Source: a bacterium (GTDB lineage: Bacteria > Vulcanimicrobiota > Vulcanimicrobiia > Eremiobacterales > Eremiobacteraceae). Taken from it: a stretch of 57,935 bases of DNA. Below, one piece after another: positions 9,633-19,376 of this stretch. The stretch is taken from contig CADDZI010000007.1 of the NCBI GenBank assembly GCA_902812405.1, positions 1 through 57,935 of the forward strand. The letters run 5' to 3'. Both the position numbers and the translations under genes were made by a program. The notes under the pieces were generated by a model. The model was not told where the DNA came from. It ran no database searches and saw only the letters and a list, made by a program, of their open reading frames with translations. Position 1 is the stretch's first letter. Each line of letters begins with the position of its first letter.

Positions 9633-9846
9633 GTAGCTCGCGCTTGCGCGACCGATGGAGCGTCACCCCTTGGGGATCCGACCACGACGTAACGTTCTCT
9701 CGGCCGCGCAAGCGCGGCCGCTACCAATAAGCGAAGCTATTCTGACTCTGCGTTGCCCGTCGGCCGCGCAAGCACGGCCGCTACGGGGATTGGCGTTACG
9801 CTCCGTCGGCCGCGCACGCGCGGCCGCTACGTAAGCGCGGCCGCTG
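9633..9846. repeat. Cluster of palindromic repeats downstream of groEL
   Basis: Copies at 9633-9655 (CTCGCGCTTGCGCGACC variant), 9699-9724, 9759-9784 (a one-base arm mismatch, AAGCACGG), 9805-9830 (loop shortened to CAC) and a half copy at 9831-9846. The 9682-9700 flank (ACGACGTAACGTTCTCT) matches the tail of the 88-bp units at 4180-4355, showing that conservation extends beyond the palindrome on one side. Apart from these and the groESL terminator, the 415-base gap holds nothing recognised. Confidence 0.85.
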
Positions 9847-9868
9847 CGAAGAACGTACCCGCGACAAC

Positions 9869-9897
9869 AAAAAGGCTGCCGAGTTTTCCCGGCAGCC
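9869..9897 (-). terminator. Rho-independent terminator of groESL
   Basis: Read on the minus strand after groEL: stem GGCTGCCG, loop, CGGCAGCC, then a T run (AAAAA at 9869-9873 on the plus strand). The arms are 9890-9897 and 9874-9881. It sits about 30 bases past the groEL stop and is a textbook intrinsic terminator, unlike the palindromic repeats, which lack T tracts. Confidence 0.9.
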
Positions 9898-9925
9898 CCG
9901 TTGTGATGGTAACCGCAAGTGCGGC

Positions 9926-11898
<1,973 letters not shown>

Positions 11899-12063
11899 GG
11901 AACTTCGCTCCTCCTTGGGTTCGCGTTTCCAACTCCCCGCTGCACCCCGGCGCTTTGGGTCGGCCGCGGACGCCGGCTCGGGTTCGGTCACGTTTGACCA
12001 GCCCGGGCGATCGCGCGCGGTTTTCGTGTACAGAAGAGGCCGGAAACGGCTACACGGTTGCTC

Positions 12064-12090
12064 TTAGCAGTCTTAGCACTTGAGTGCCAA
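12064..12090 (-). promoter_or_regulatory. CIRCE operator (HrcA binding site) of groESL
   Basis: Inverted repeat of the CIRCE type. On the minus strand it reads TTGGCACTC, nine spacer bases, GACTGCTAA, against the consensus TTAGCACTC-N9-GAGTGCTAA (one mismatch per arm). It overlaps the expected transcription start of the promoter at 12095-12123, the normal position for repression by HrcA, which releases the operator on heat shock. No hrcA gene is in this window. Confidence 0.9.
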
Positions 12091-12094
12091 GTGC

Positions 12095-12123
12095 ATTATA
12101 ACCGGGTTACTGCCCCTTGACAA
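12095..12123 (-). promoter_or_regulatory. Sigma-A type promoter of groESL
   Basis: On the minus strand: -35 TTGTCA (12118-12123), 17-base spacer, perfect -10 TATAAT (12095-12100), with the CIRCE operator immediately downstream. Spacing and position relative to groES make this a strong call. The rest of the gap up to 12237 shows nothing further recognised. Confidence 0.88.
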
Positions 12124-12237
12124 GGCGTTCCTGCGTGGCCGGCCGGATGGGAGCGGGAGCACCGTGGGCGGGTGCGGAATAGGTCGCTACCGGGCGCACT
12201 CTGGCCGGCTGGTCGCCGGCCGAAAATGGTGGCAGCC

Positions 12238-13869
12238 ATGCGTCTCATCCCCCGTCCCTGGCAACCCCGAAGCCGTCTCGGGCTGTCGGCAGCATGCCTT
12301 TCGGCCGCCCTGGTAATTGCACTCGTTGCCACACCCGGGGTCGCCGCCCTGGCCTCCTCCCCGGCCCTAGTCATCGACGGCTCACCAGCCACTTTGGACG
12401 TTCCGCCGCTGGTCGAGGGCGGGCACGTCCTTGTCCCCATGCTGGCCGTCTTTGAGCAGCTCGGGGCCAGAGCATGGTTTGACCCGGCTTCCCAAACCGC
12501 CGTGGCCCAAGCCGGGGCAACCGTTGTGCGCGTTCAGGTGGGGGCAAGGACCGCCTCTGTGAACGGCCGGTCTGTGACCATGGACGCCACGCCGCGGCTT
12601 GTCGCCGGGCGCATCATGGTTCCTCTCCAGCTGGTCGCGCGTGCTCTGGGCGTTGCGGTGGACTATGACGCGCAGAGCAACCAGGTTTTCATCGTCAGCG
12701 GTTTTCATCCGGGCAGTTTCGCCGCCTATGCAGGCGGCCCGGTGTACCATCCGGCGGCGAGGTCTTTGCTCTCGGTAACCGACGTGCGCCCCGAGTCCGG
12801 ACAGATCGTCGGCTCTCCCTACCCGTCCATCTACGCGAGTTTCCAAGGCGGAACGTCGGCCGTCGATCCGGCCAGCGTCACGATCAGCGTTGACGGGGCG
12901 GACGTTACGGCAAGCGCAACCGTCTCGTCGCAATACGTCTCCTACACGCCCACCTCACCGCTGACGACGGGCGTTCACAACGTTGAGATCTCCGGACGCA
13001 CCGAGGATGGCACGCCGTTTTCGCAAGCCTGGTCGTTCCAGGTCGATGCCGGCACTGCCGCCGATTACGGCAGCGCAGCCTACGGCGGCTTCGGTGCAAG
13101 CGGCAGTTTCTATGACTGGCGGTGGTTCCACCGCTTTGGATTCTTCCCGCCGGGCTTTGCCGTCTTCACGCCGGGCCCGCTGTTCTTTGTCTCCGGCGGC
13201 GTCATCGAGGTGATCTTCTTCAACCGCTTTTTCCCGTTCGGGAACGCCTTCTTTACGATTTCCGGATGCCCCGGGACGTTCGCCTTGACGCCGTGGCTCG
13301 GCAACCCTGGGTTCTTCTGGGGCGTCATGCAGGTGCCGTTTGGGCTGCGGGCGCATCACGCCGTGATCACCGCACACTTCACGACGCCGCAGGGCCGCGT
13401 CGTCGCCGTGCGCTCGACCGCGCCGCTGGAGATCGACGGCACGCGCACAACGCTGCCGCCGGCTCTGCGCTATGCCGTCTTACCTCGTCTTGTCCAGCAT
13501 CCGCTCACGCCGCGCGATGCGGTTGTCTTCGACCACCTGGCCGGCCGGTTTGACCGCGACACGGGCGCGACGGCATACCCCCCGCCCCGTATCAATGCCG
13601 GTACAGGCGCGGGCACGGGGGTAGACGGCAACCCGCACGTTGTGCGGCCTGCCTTGCGGCCCCTGAGCCCCACGCTGCGCGAGCCTGTCTTCGAACATCC
13701 GGTGCACCCGGTGATAGCGCCGTGGGGTTCTCCCAGCATGCCGATCGTCCGTCAGCCGGTGATCGTAGGTCCACACATCCAGGGACCGTCCATCCCGATC
13801 TGGCACGCCGGCCTTCCGGGCGGCATGCATGGCGTCGTGCACCTGCCTGCGCCCCCGCCCCGGCCGTAA
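12238..13869 (+). CDS. Exported protein with copper-amine-oxidase N-terminal-like domain
   Basis: About 543-residue secreted or envelope protein. A signal peptide (GLSAACLSAALVIALVA) precedes a copper-amine-oxidase-N-type domain at roughly residues 45-150 (VIDGSPATLDVPPLVEGGH, VPMLAVFEQLGARAWFD, NGRSVTMDATPRLVAGR, VPLQLVARALGVAVDYD). This non-catalytic fold is common in envelope proteins and is thought to bind wall or other ligands. A beta-sandwich-like region follows (VTISVDGADVTASATV, TTGVHNVEISGRTEDG), then an exceptionally phenylalanine-rich stretch around residues 285-360 (FFNRFFPFGNAFFTI) and a Pro/His-rich tail. The start could also be the ATG at 12226; neither has a clear ribosome site. 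Function beyond the domain is unknown. Confidence 0.75.
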   Translation: MRLIPRPWQPRSRLGLSAACLSAALVIALVATPGVAALASSPALVIDGSPATLDVPPLVEGGHVLVPMLAVFEQLGARAWFDPASQTAVAQAGATVVRVQVGARTASVNGRSVTMDATPRLVAGRIMVPLQLVARALGVAVDYDAQSNQVFIVSGFHPGSFAAYAGGPVYHPAARSLLSVTDVRPESGQIVGSPYPSIYASFQGGTSAVDPASVTISVDGADVTASATVSSQYVSYTPTSPLTTGVHNVEISGRTEDGTPFSQAWSFQVDAGTAADYGSAAYGGFGASGSFYDWRWFHRFGFFPPGFAVFTPGPLFFVSGGVIEVIFFNRFFPFGNAFFTISGCPGTFALTPWLGNPGFFWGVMQVPFGLRAHHAVITAHFTTPQGRVVAVRSTAPLEIDGTRTTLPPALRYAVLPRLVQHPLTPRDAVVFDHLAGRFDRDTGATAYPPPRINAGTGAGTGVDGNPHVVRPALRPLSPTLREPVFEHPVHPVIAPWGSPSMPIVRQPVIVGPHIQGPSIPIWHAGLPGGMHGVVHLPAPPPRP

Positions 13870-14322
13870 CCGTCGCACAAGCGCAGGCGACGAAGCCCCC
13901 GGAGACCCGGCCACGAACGTCGCGGCGATCGCAGCGGCATGCTGTGCAGCGGCCACTCTTTGCACACGCGCCGCAGTCGCGGACACTTTGCCCACCTACT
14001 CGACGATGGAAGATTCCGTCGAAGGCGACATTGTCTTTAATCGACGGCAAGTTTGCCCTCCCGATCCGCGACGCCAAGGGATACCTCGAGCACGTGGCCC
14101 TGCATCAAGGCACCATCATTCTGCCGCGCGGGCTACGCTGACAACCGGGGGATGCTGGTGACCATGTACGGTTACCATGGCGGCTCGGTGCTTCGGGCGA
14201 ACGAGGTCGAGACGCCGTCCATTGTCTACGGATCTTTCCGACCCTCGTTCAGGGCGTTTGGCGGATGGTTGCCGGGCAACGTGGGCTTCGGCGTCTTCGG
14301 GGCATTCTTCGGCGAACCTTAA
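13829..14322 (+). pseudogene. Frameshifted small exported protein, unknown family
   Basis: Three overlapping frames read as one protein if two single-base insertions are removed. Frame one: a hydrophobic signal-like region ending TRAAVADTLPTYSTMEDSVE, GDIV. The shift near 14036 enters a second frame: IDGKFALPIRDAKGYLEHVA, LHQGTIILPRG. The shift near 14130 enters a third: GYADNRGMLVTMYGYHGGSV to the stop at 14320-14322 (GVFGAFFGEP). Each piece has sensible composition only in its own stretch. The pattern (short exported protein with a DGK-F-x-L-x-RD motif followed by HxGTII) looks like a real small beta protein, but I cannot name the family. Either a decayed gene or assembly/sequencing errors; the exact start is uncertain. 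Confidence 0.45.
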
Positions 14323-14447
14323 AGCCCACGTTCAGCCCCCGTCGTGCGCACGCACGCCGGCCGGACAAGGTGCATCCTCAAAGGCAGCGACATTAAGCTT
14401 TCTTAACCGGGACAAGACTAGGGCATAGAGGGGCGAAGCGGCGCGGC

Positions 14448-16859
14448 ATGAAGCGCCGCTTATTCTTTCTCTGGACACTTGGCATCTGGCTTGGGATCTG
14501 CGCCCACCTGGCCACGGCAGCCCGCGCCTCCCTCGAAGGACAACTCCCCGACGGGCGGCTTGTGACGCCGGTCGGGTACACGATTCCCGTTGAAGGATTC
14601 GCGTCCTCGCTTGCGCTGTCGCCCGACAAACGTTACCTGGCGGTCCTCTCGCAACAGGGCGGCGCCATTGATGTGCTCTTGCTGGGGGAAGACTCGCGTC
14701 TGGTCGCCCGGCTTGCCGTTCCGTGGGCAACCGGTATGGCTTGGACCGCAGATGGTCTGTTTGTCACCCGCGGCTACAGCGGGCTTGTCTCGCGCTTCAC
14801 CTATGCCCCCTCGGATCGTGATACACCCTCGTTCACCCCGCACGGCGACATCGACGTCGGCGGTCTCCTTAACGGTATCGCCGACGATCCGAACACCCAT
14901 CGGCTGGCGGTTGCGCAAACCGCCCTCCAGCAGGTTGTCGTCCTGGATGACCGCACCGGCAGCGTGATTGCACGCTTGCCGGCTTTCGGGCAGCCCTTTG
15001 CCACCGGGTTTTGCGCCGGCCGCATCGTTGCGACGCTGTTCGACTCCGACCGCGTCGCCATCTGGGAAGCGGGCGCAACGACCCCGCGTCTTGTCAACGT
15101 GGGCCCCCATCCGACCCGTTTGCTCGTCCACGGCTCGACGCTGTTCGTCACGGATGCCAACGGCCACGACGTCGTCGCGGTGGATCCTGTGCGCGCCGCC
15201 GTTATCCGAAGTTTTGACCTCGCCCCACTGCCCGGTTTTCCCTTCGGCCAGACGCCGGCCGGCATGGCCGTCTCCGATGACGGACGCACGCTGTTCGTCG
15301 CCGAGTCCGGTCTCAACGACGTTGCGATCGTGGATCTGGACCGCGGCGCGGTCGTCGCCCGCATTCCTGCCGGTCAGTATGCGGCCGACGTCGCCTACCT
15401 CAAGGGCGCCACGATCGACAAGGATCCGCGGATCAAACCCCAGCTCTTCATTCTGAGCGCACAAGGAGCCGGCGAGCAACCCAATCCGGGCTCCGAGTGG
15501 GACGGCTGGTACAGCGGACTCGTCCAGCACGTCGTGCTCGACCGCTACCTGTTCGCCCGTTGGACGCAGAGCGTTGCCCGCAATAACCGTCTGGCCGCCC
15601 TGGACCGGCGCGCGGCCGCCACCCTGCCGCCCATTCGCCACATCGTCTTCATCGTCAAGGAGAACAAGCACTTCGACGAAGAGTTCGGCAGCTTCCCGGG
15701 CGCCAACGGCGACCCGACGCTTGAGCTCTACGGACCGCGGTACACGCCCAATGCCCATGCACTGGCGGCGCGCTACACGCTCTTCGACAACTTCATGGGC
15801 AACGGCGATAACAGCGACATGGGCCATTCGTGGACGACGCAGGGCATCGCCGACGACTACCTCGAGCGCAGCGTAAACACGCCCGACGATCCGGCCGCAC
15901 CCGGCGTCTGGCGCATCGCGAGCTCGATTTGGCCCGTGCCGCGCGCCGGTGAGGACACGATCGCGCGCTCGGCGATGAACTTCGATTGGTTCACGAACCT
16001 GCAGGCACTACCCGCCCAGCCGCGGGTCAACGTCAGCGCCGTCTTCGGCCCGCGGGGGGAGTTGATTGACGAACTGTTGCGCGCCGGCATCTCCTTTCGC
16101 GTCTACGGCGAGCAGATGACGATGCTGCCCGACGGTCGCATTGCCCCCGGCCTCGCGGCGCACGCCGACCGCGCCTACCCGGGCGCCCACATCGACTTCA
16201 CGGTGCTCGACACACAGCGCGCACGGCTTTTTCTGCAAGATGTCGCCGCACACGGGCTTGCGGCCTACTCGTACCTCACCTTGCCGACCGATCACACGGC
16301 GGGAACCAAGCCCGGCTTCTACACGCCCGCCTCGTACGTGGCCAACAACGACCTGGCCTTGGGTGAGATCATCGCAGGTCTCTCGCACCGCCCGGAGTGG
16401 CGCGCGACGCTCGTCGTCGTCACCATGGACGACCCGCAGGGAACCGGCGACCACGTCGACTCGCACCGCATGCCCGCCCTGGCCATCGGCCCCTACGTGC
16501 GCCGCGGCTTCGTCGACCACACGCGCTACAGCATCCCGTCCATCTTGCGCACGGTCGAGGTCTTCTACCACCTGCCGCCCTTGAACATGGAGGACGCGCT
16601 CGCCCCGCCCATGCTCGATATGTTTGCGCGGCAGCCGGACGTTGCGGTCTATCGTGCGTTGCCCTCCAATGTACCGCTCGTACGCAACCCGGGTAAAGCA
16701 AAGACCGCCTACCTGGAACTGGATACTCCGGAGTCACGCCTCTTCCCGAACGAAGAATGGGCGTCCATCAAAGGAGCCCGCTCTCTGGCGCAGCACCTGG
16801 CATACTTGCGCAGCCTCTATCCGGTCGCCAACCTGGCACAAAGCGCCGGCGATCCCTGA
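14448..16859 (+). CDS. YncE-like beta-propeller fused to alkaline-phosphatase-superfamily phosphoesterase
   Basis: Exported 803-residue protein: signal peptide (MKRRLFFLWTLGIWLGICAH), then a beta-propeller region at about residues 40-330 with repeated blades (LALSPDKRYLAVLSQQGG, GMAVSDDGRTLFVAESGLND, VAIVDLDRGAVVARIPAG). A phosphoesterase domain follows from about 395 (HIVFIVKENKHFDEEFGSFP, the family's metal-site entry motif; NGDNSDMGHSW; FVVVTMDDPQGTGDHVDSHR-like metal site near residue 660; LAIGPYVRRG). Related domains include bacterial phospholipase C and acid phosphatases. Expected to hydrolyse a phosphoester or phospholipid outside the cytoplasm; the propeller may bind substrate or surface. 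Combined proteins of this type are known, but the substrate is not. Confidence 0.85.
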   Translation: MKRRLFFLWTLGIWLGICAHLATAARASLEGQLPDGRLVTPVGYTIPVEGFASSLALSPDKRYLAVLSQQGGAIDVLLLGEDSRLVARLAVPWATGMAWTADGLFVTRGYSGLVSRFTYAPSDRDTPSFTPHGDIDVGGLLNGIADDPNTHRLAVAQTALQQVVVLDDRTGSVIARLPAFGQPFATGFCAGRIVATLFDSDRVAIWEAGATTPRLVNVGPHPTRLLVHGSTLFVTDANGHDVVAVDPVRAAVIRSFDLAPLPGFPFGQTPAGMAVSDDGRTLFVAESGLNDVAIVDLDRGAVVARIPAGQYAADVAYLKGATIDKDPRIKPQLFILSAQGAGEQPNPGSEWDGWYSGLVQHVVLDRYLFARWTQSVARNNRLAALDRRAAATLPPIRHIVFIVKENKHFDEEFGSFPGANGDPTLELYGPRYTPNAHALAARYTLFDNFMGNGDNSDMGHSWTTQGIADDYLERSVNTPDDPAAPGVWRIASSIWPVPRAGEDTIARSAMNFDWFTNLQALPAQPRVNVSAVFGPRGELIDELLRAGISFRVYGEQMTMLPDGRIAPGLAAHADRAYPGAHIDFTVLDTQRARLFLQDVAAHGLAAYSYLTLPTDHTAGTKPGFYTPASYVANNDLALGEIIAGLSHRPEWRATLVVVTMDDPQGTGDHVDSHRMPALAIGPYVRRGFVDHTRYSIPSILRTVEVFYHLPPLNMEDALAPPMLDMFARQPDVAVYRALPSNVPLVRNPGKAKTAYLELDTPESRLFPNEEWASIKGARSLAQHLAYLRSLYPVANLAQSAGDP

Positions 16860-17042
16860 GAGGTCGTAGCGCAGTCCGGCTCGGCGATGCGGGGCAACAG
16901 TGCCGGACGCACCTCAAGGCGCAAGAAACGCATAGAAAGACCGGTTGCCAGGCGCTCCTTGAGCGTGGCGCCGGGCGCCGGGCATACCCCAAGCGCAAGA
17001 ACCGGATAGAACGACAGGGGCCGGACGTGGTAGGATGCCGGC

Positions 17043-18095
17043 ATGGGAGCTGGATCGACCGCGCCGGCGGCGTTGCCCGGCAAGGCAGCGTCTCGGCAGC
17101 CCGCCGCACACGCAGATGACGCCGCACGCATGCGTGCGATCTGCAGCGACATTCTGGCAGCCTGCCGGAAGGGCGACGCAGGCCCGTTGACGCTTGACAC
17201 CCTGGCGGCGCGGGCCGGCATGAGTACGTTTCACTTTGCGCGGCGCTTCAAAGCGATTGTCGGCGTGACGCCCGGACAGTTCATTGCGGCGGCTCGGTTG
17301 GAACACTTCAAGCGGCGCCTCGGGCAAAACGGCACGATCGGCGGGGCGCTCTACGACGCAGGGTACGGCTCGCCAAGCCGCGTGTACGAGCGGGCGGGGA
17401 GGGTATTGGGGATGACACCCGGCGAGTACAGGCGCGGTGGCGAGGGCTTGAACATCTCCTATGCCGTGCTGGACACGCCGGTCGGACGGCTGCTCATCGC
17501 GGCGACCGACCGGGGCATCTGTTGCACGCGTTTTGGTGAATCACGGCGTGCGCTTGTCCGGGATCTGCGCGCGGAGTATCCGGCTGCCCGCATCGTACCG
17601 GCGAGAACCGGCGGCAACCCGCAGTTTGCAGCCTGGGCGCAGGCCATCGCCCGCCATCTTACCGGCGGGCAGCCGCATCTCGATTTGCCGCTGGACGTAC
17701 GGGGCACGGCCTTCCAAATCAAGGTCTGGCAGTGTCTGCGGACCATCCCCTACGGCGAGCGCCGTTCCTACACCCAGGTTGCAGCCGCCATCGGCCAGCC
17801 GCGGGCAACGCGCGCCGTAGCCCAGGCCTGTGCGCGCAATCCGGTCGCACTGCTCGTTCCCTGCCACCGCGTGTTGCGCAGCTCGGGCGACCTGGGAGGA
17901 TACCGCTGGGGCGTGCGCCGCAAAGCCACGCTCCTGGCCCGGGAACGCCGAGGTTTAGACCTGCGGCGACGCCGGAGCGATGCGTCGCAAATCGCGGTGC
18001 AAGGGCAGGCGGCGCAGGATGTTTTCCCGCGTCACGAACCCGACGAGCTGACCGCCAGCGTCGATGACGGGAATCTGCGCCACGCCGGTTTGTGA
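17043..18095 (+). CDS. AraC-type regulator fused to methylated-DNA-protein cysteine methyltransferase (Ada-like)
   Basis: 350 residues. An AraC-type helix-turn-helix region at about 50-130 (LAARAGMSTFHFARRFKAIV, GVTPGQFIAAARLEH) is followed by an Ogt/AGT domain at about 138-300 with the acceptor cysteine at about 274 in the PCHRV motif and the helix FQIKVWQCLRTIPYGERRSY. It should transfer alkyl groups from O6-alkylguanine to itself and probably bind a promoter. The N-terminal Ada zinc/phosphotriester domain is missing, so the classic methylation-triggered switch is absent or different. The last 45 or so residues (RRRRSDASQIAVQGQAAQ...) are antisense to the converging site-2 protease gene and resemble no AGT tail; the natural end would be near LLARERRGL. 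Confidence 0.88.
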   Translation: MGAGSTAPAALPGKAASRQPAAHADDAARMRAICSDILAACRKGDAGPLTLDTLAARAGMSTFHFARRFKAIVGVTPGQFIAAARLEHFKRRLGQNGTIGGALYDAGYGSPSRVYERAGRVLGMTPGEYRRGGEGLNISYAVLDTPVGRLLIAATDRGICCTRFGESRRALVRDLRAEYPAARIVPARTGGNPQFAAWAQAIARHLTGGQPHLDLPLDVRGTAFQIKVWQCLRTIPYGERRSYTQVAAAIGQPRATRAVAQACARNPVALLVPCHRVLRSSGDLGGYRWGVRRKATLLARERRGLDLRRRRSDASQIAVQGQAAQDVFPRHEPDELTASVDDGNLRHAGL

Positions 18096-19088
18096 GAACA
18101 GCTTCAAGACGTCGGTTGCCTGGGTCGTGGGCGTCACGCTGTGCAGGTCTTCGAGGCGGGTCATGAGCGAGGTGACGTAGGCAGCACCCGGCGGACGATC
18201 CCCCAGCTTGACGAAGTCGCCCAGGCTGACGATGCCGAGCAGCCGGTCACCGAGCATGACGGGGAAGGCACGCCGGCCCGTTCGCATCATCGTTTGGAGC
18301 ACGACGTCCGCCGTGGCGTCCGCCGGCAGTGCGACAGGCGGCGCTTCGGCGATGTCGGCGGCGGTTAGGCCCTGGAGCGCGTGTTCAAGTTCGGCGTGCG
18401 TTTCTTCGGCGGTGCCGGCCTGGAGCAGGAACCATCCGATGAAGACCATCCACAGACCCGAGAGGGCGTTGTCAAAGCCGAAGTAGAGGGTCGCGAAGAT
18501 ACCGTACAGGATGAAGAGCCCGGCGAGGAGACGCCCGATGCCGGCCGCGATCTGCGTCGCCCGGTACCGGCTCTTCGTGATACGCCACACGAGCGCGTGC
18601 AGGACGCGGCCACCATCCAGCGGGAAGGCGGGGAGCAGGTTGAAGATGCCCAGCACGATGTTGGCGTAGCCGAGGTATTCCGTTGCAACCCCGAGCGGCG
18701 TGCGCGGGCCCAAAAGCAGGCTGAGGGAGAAAAAGATCGCGCCCAAGACGAGACTGGTCAGCGGTCCAACGAAAGAGATCCACGCCTCGACGGGCGCCGT
18801 TCCCGGCTCACCCTCCAAATTGGATACACCCCCGAACATGAAGAGCGTGATCTGCTTGATCGGGATGCCGCGGCTGCGGGCCACGAGGGAGTGCGCAAGC
18901 TCGTGGGCGAGGACGCTGCCAAAGAAGAGGAGCGCGGTGATAATACCCAGCGTGACGCGTTGCGCCGGCAACATGCTCACGTCGCGGAAGGGGCCGACGT
19001 CGGCCAATGCCCAGGCCACAAACGCGAAGATGAAGAGCCAGCTTAAGTTGATGACAATATCAATGCCGAAGATCTTGCCAACGCGCAT
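17955..19088 (-). CDS. Site-2 protease (M50 family) with C-terminal CBS pair
   Basis: 377-residue integral-membrane zinc metalloprotease. The zinc site is HELAH at residues 62-66 together with the aspartate of NLLPAFPLDGGR near 158. After the membrane core come two CBS motifs (about 240-365: DVVLQTMMRTGRRAFPVM, GIVSLGDFVKLGD, then VLKLFSQTGVAQIPVIDAGG, VGFVTRENILRRL), which usually bind adenosine nucleotides and regulate the catalytic part. Such proteases cleave membrane-embedded substrates, often anti-sigma factors; no substrate candidate adjoins it. It overlaps the converging AraC-Ogt gene by 141 bases at the 3' ends. Confidence 0.92.
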   Translation of the reverse strand: MRVGKIFGIDIVINLSWLFIFAFVAWALADVGPFRDVSMLPAQRVTLGIITALLFFGSVLAHELAHSLVARSRGIPIKQITLFMFGGVSNLEGEPGTAPVEAWISFVGPLTSLVLGAIFFSLSLLLGPRTPLGVATEYLGYANIVLGIFNLLPAFPLDGGRVLHALVWRITKSRYRATQIAAGIGRLLAGLFILYGIFATLYFGFDNALSGLWMVFIGWFLLQAGTAEETHAELEHALQGLTAADIAEAPPVALPADATADVVLQTMMRTGRRAFPVMLGDRLLGIVSLGDFVKLGDRPPGAAYVTSLMTRLEDLHSVTPTTQATDVLKLFSQTGVAQIPVIDAGGQLVGFVTRENILRRLPLHRDLRRIAPASPQV

Positions 19089-19163
19089 GGGAGGTTCGCC
19101 CTTTTTGACCGGCGGGGAAAATACCTGTGGGCCGCCACCGGTCTGGCTGCCTGATTGTGCGTC

Positions 19164-19297
19164 GTAGCGGTCGGCCTTGGCCGACCGTCGCGCTTGCGCG
19201 TTGCTGGTGGACCTGTCTTTTGTAGCGGTCGCGCCTGCGCCGCTCGTCGCTTAGCCCCCGCCTGATGTTAGCGTAGCCGTCGCGCTTGCGCGACCGA
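19164..19297. repeat. Palindromic repeats between the site-2 protease gene and murB
   Basis: A double palindrome at 19164-19200 (the second hairpin is cut off after GCGCG, compared with the complete 42-bp form at 57856-57897), a degenerate copy at 19222-19248 (GCGCCTGCGCCGC) and a copy at 19273-19297 with a GTAGCCG arm. These fill most of the divergent intergenic gap and form the left flank of the inverted murB gene. Confidence 0.8.
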
Positions 19298-19376
19298 CAG
19301 AACCCGCCGCCTTGCATCGCCACCGGGCACCAGGCCGTGTAGGGGCCCGACGTGGCGTTCCGAGAACGAGACCGCA

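Noticed and set aside
9511-9711. N-terminal extension of the membrane-anchored unknown protein
   Set aside because: It would encode repeat-derived residues before a membrane helix; ATG 9510 has its own ribosome site.
9633-9846. Possible CRISPR-like array (several short palindromic repeats close together)
   Set aside because: Spacing is irregular, repeats alternate in orientation and also occur singly elsewhere, and there is no cas gene.
11899-11991. 31-residue N-terminal extension of GroES
   Set aside because: GTG at 11898 has a strong ribosome site and matches the family start; the extension is not GroES-like.
14460-15827. 455-codon open frame on the minus strand
   Set aside because: Antisense shadow of the propeller/phosphoesterase gene; no family features, no ribosome site.
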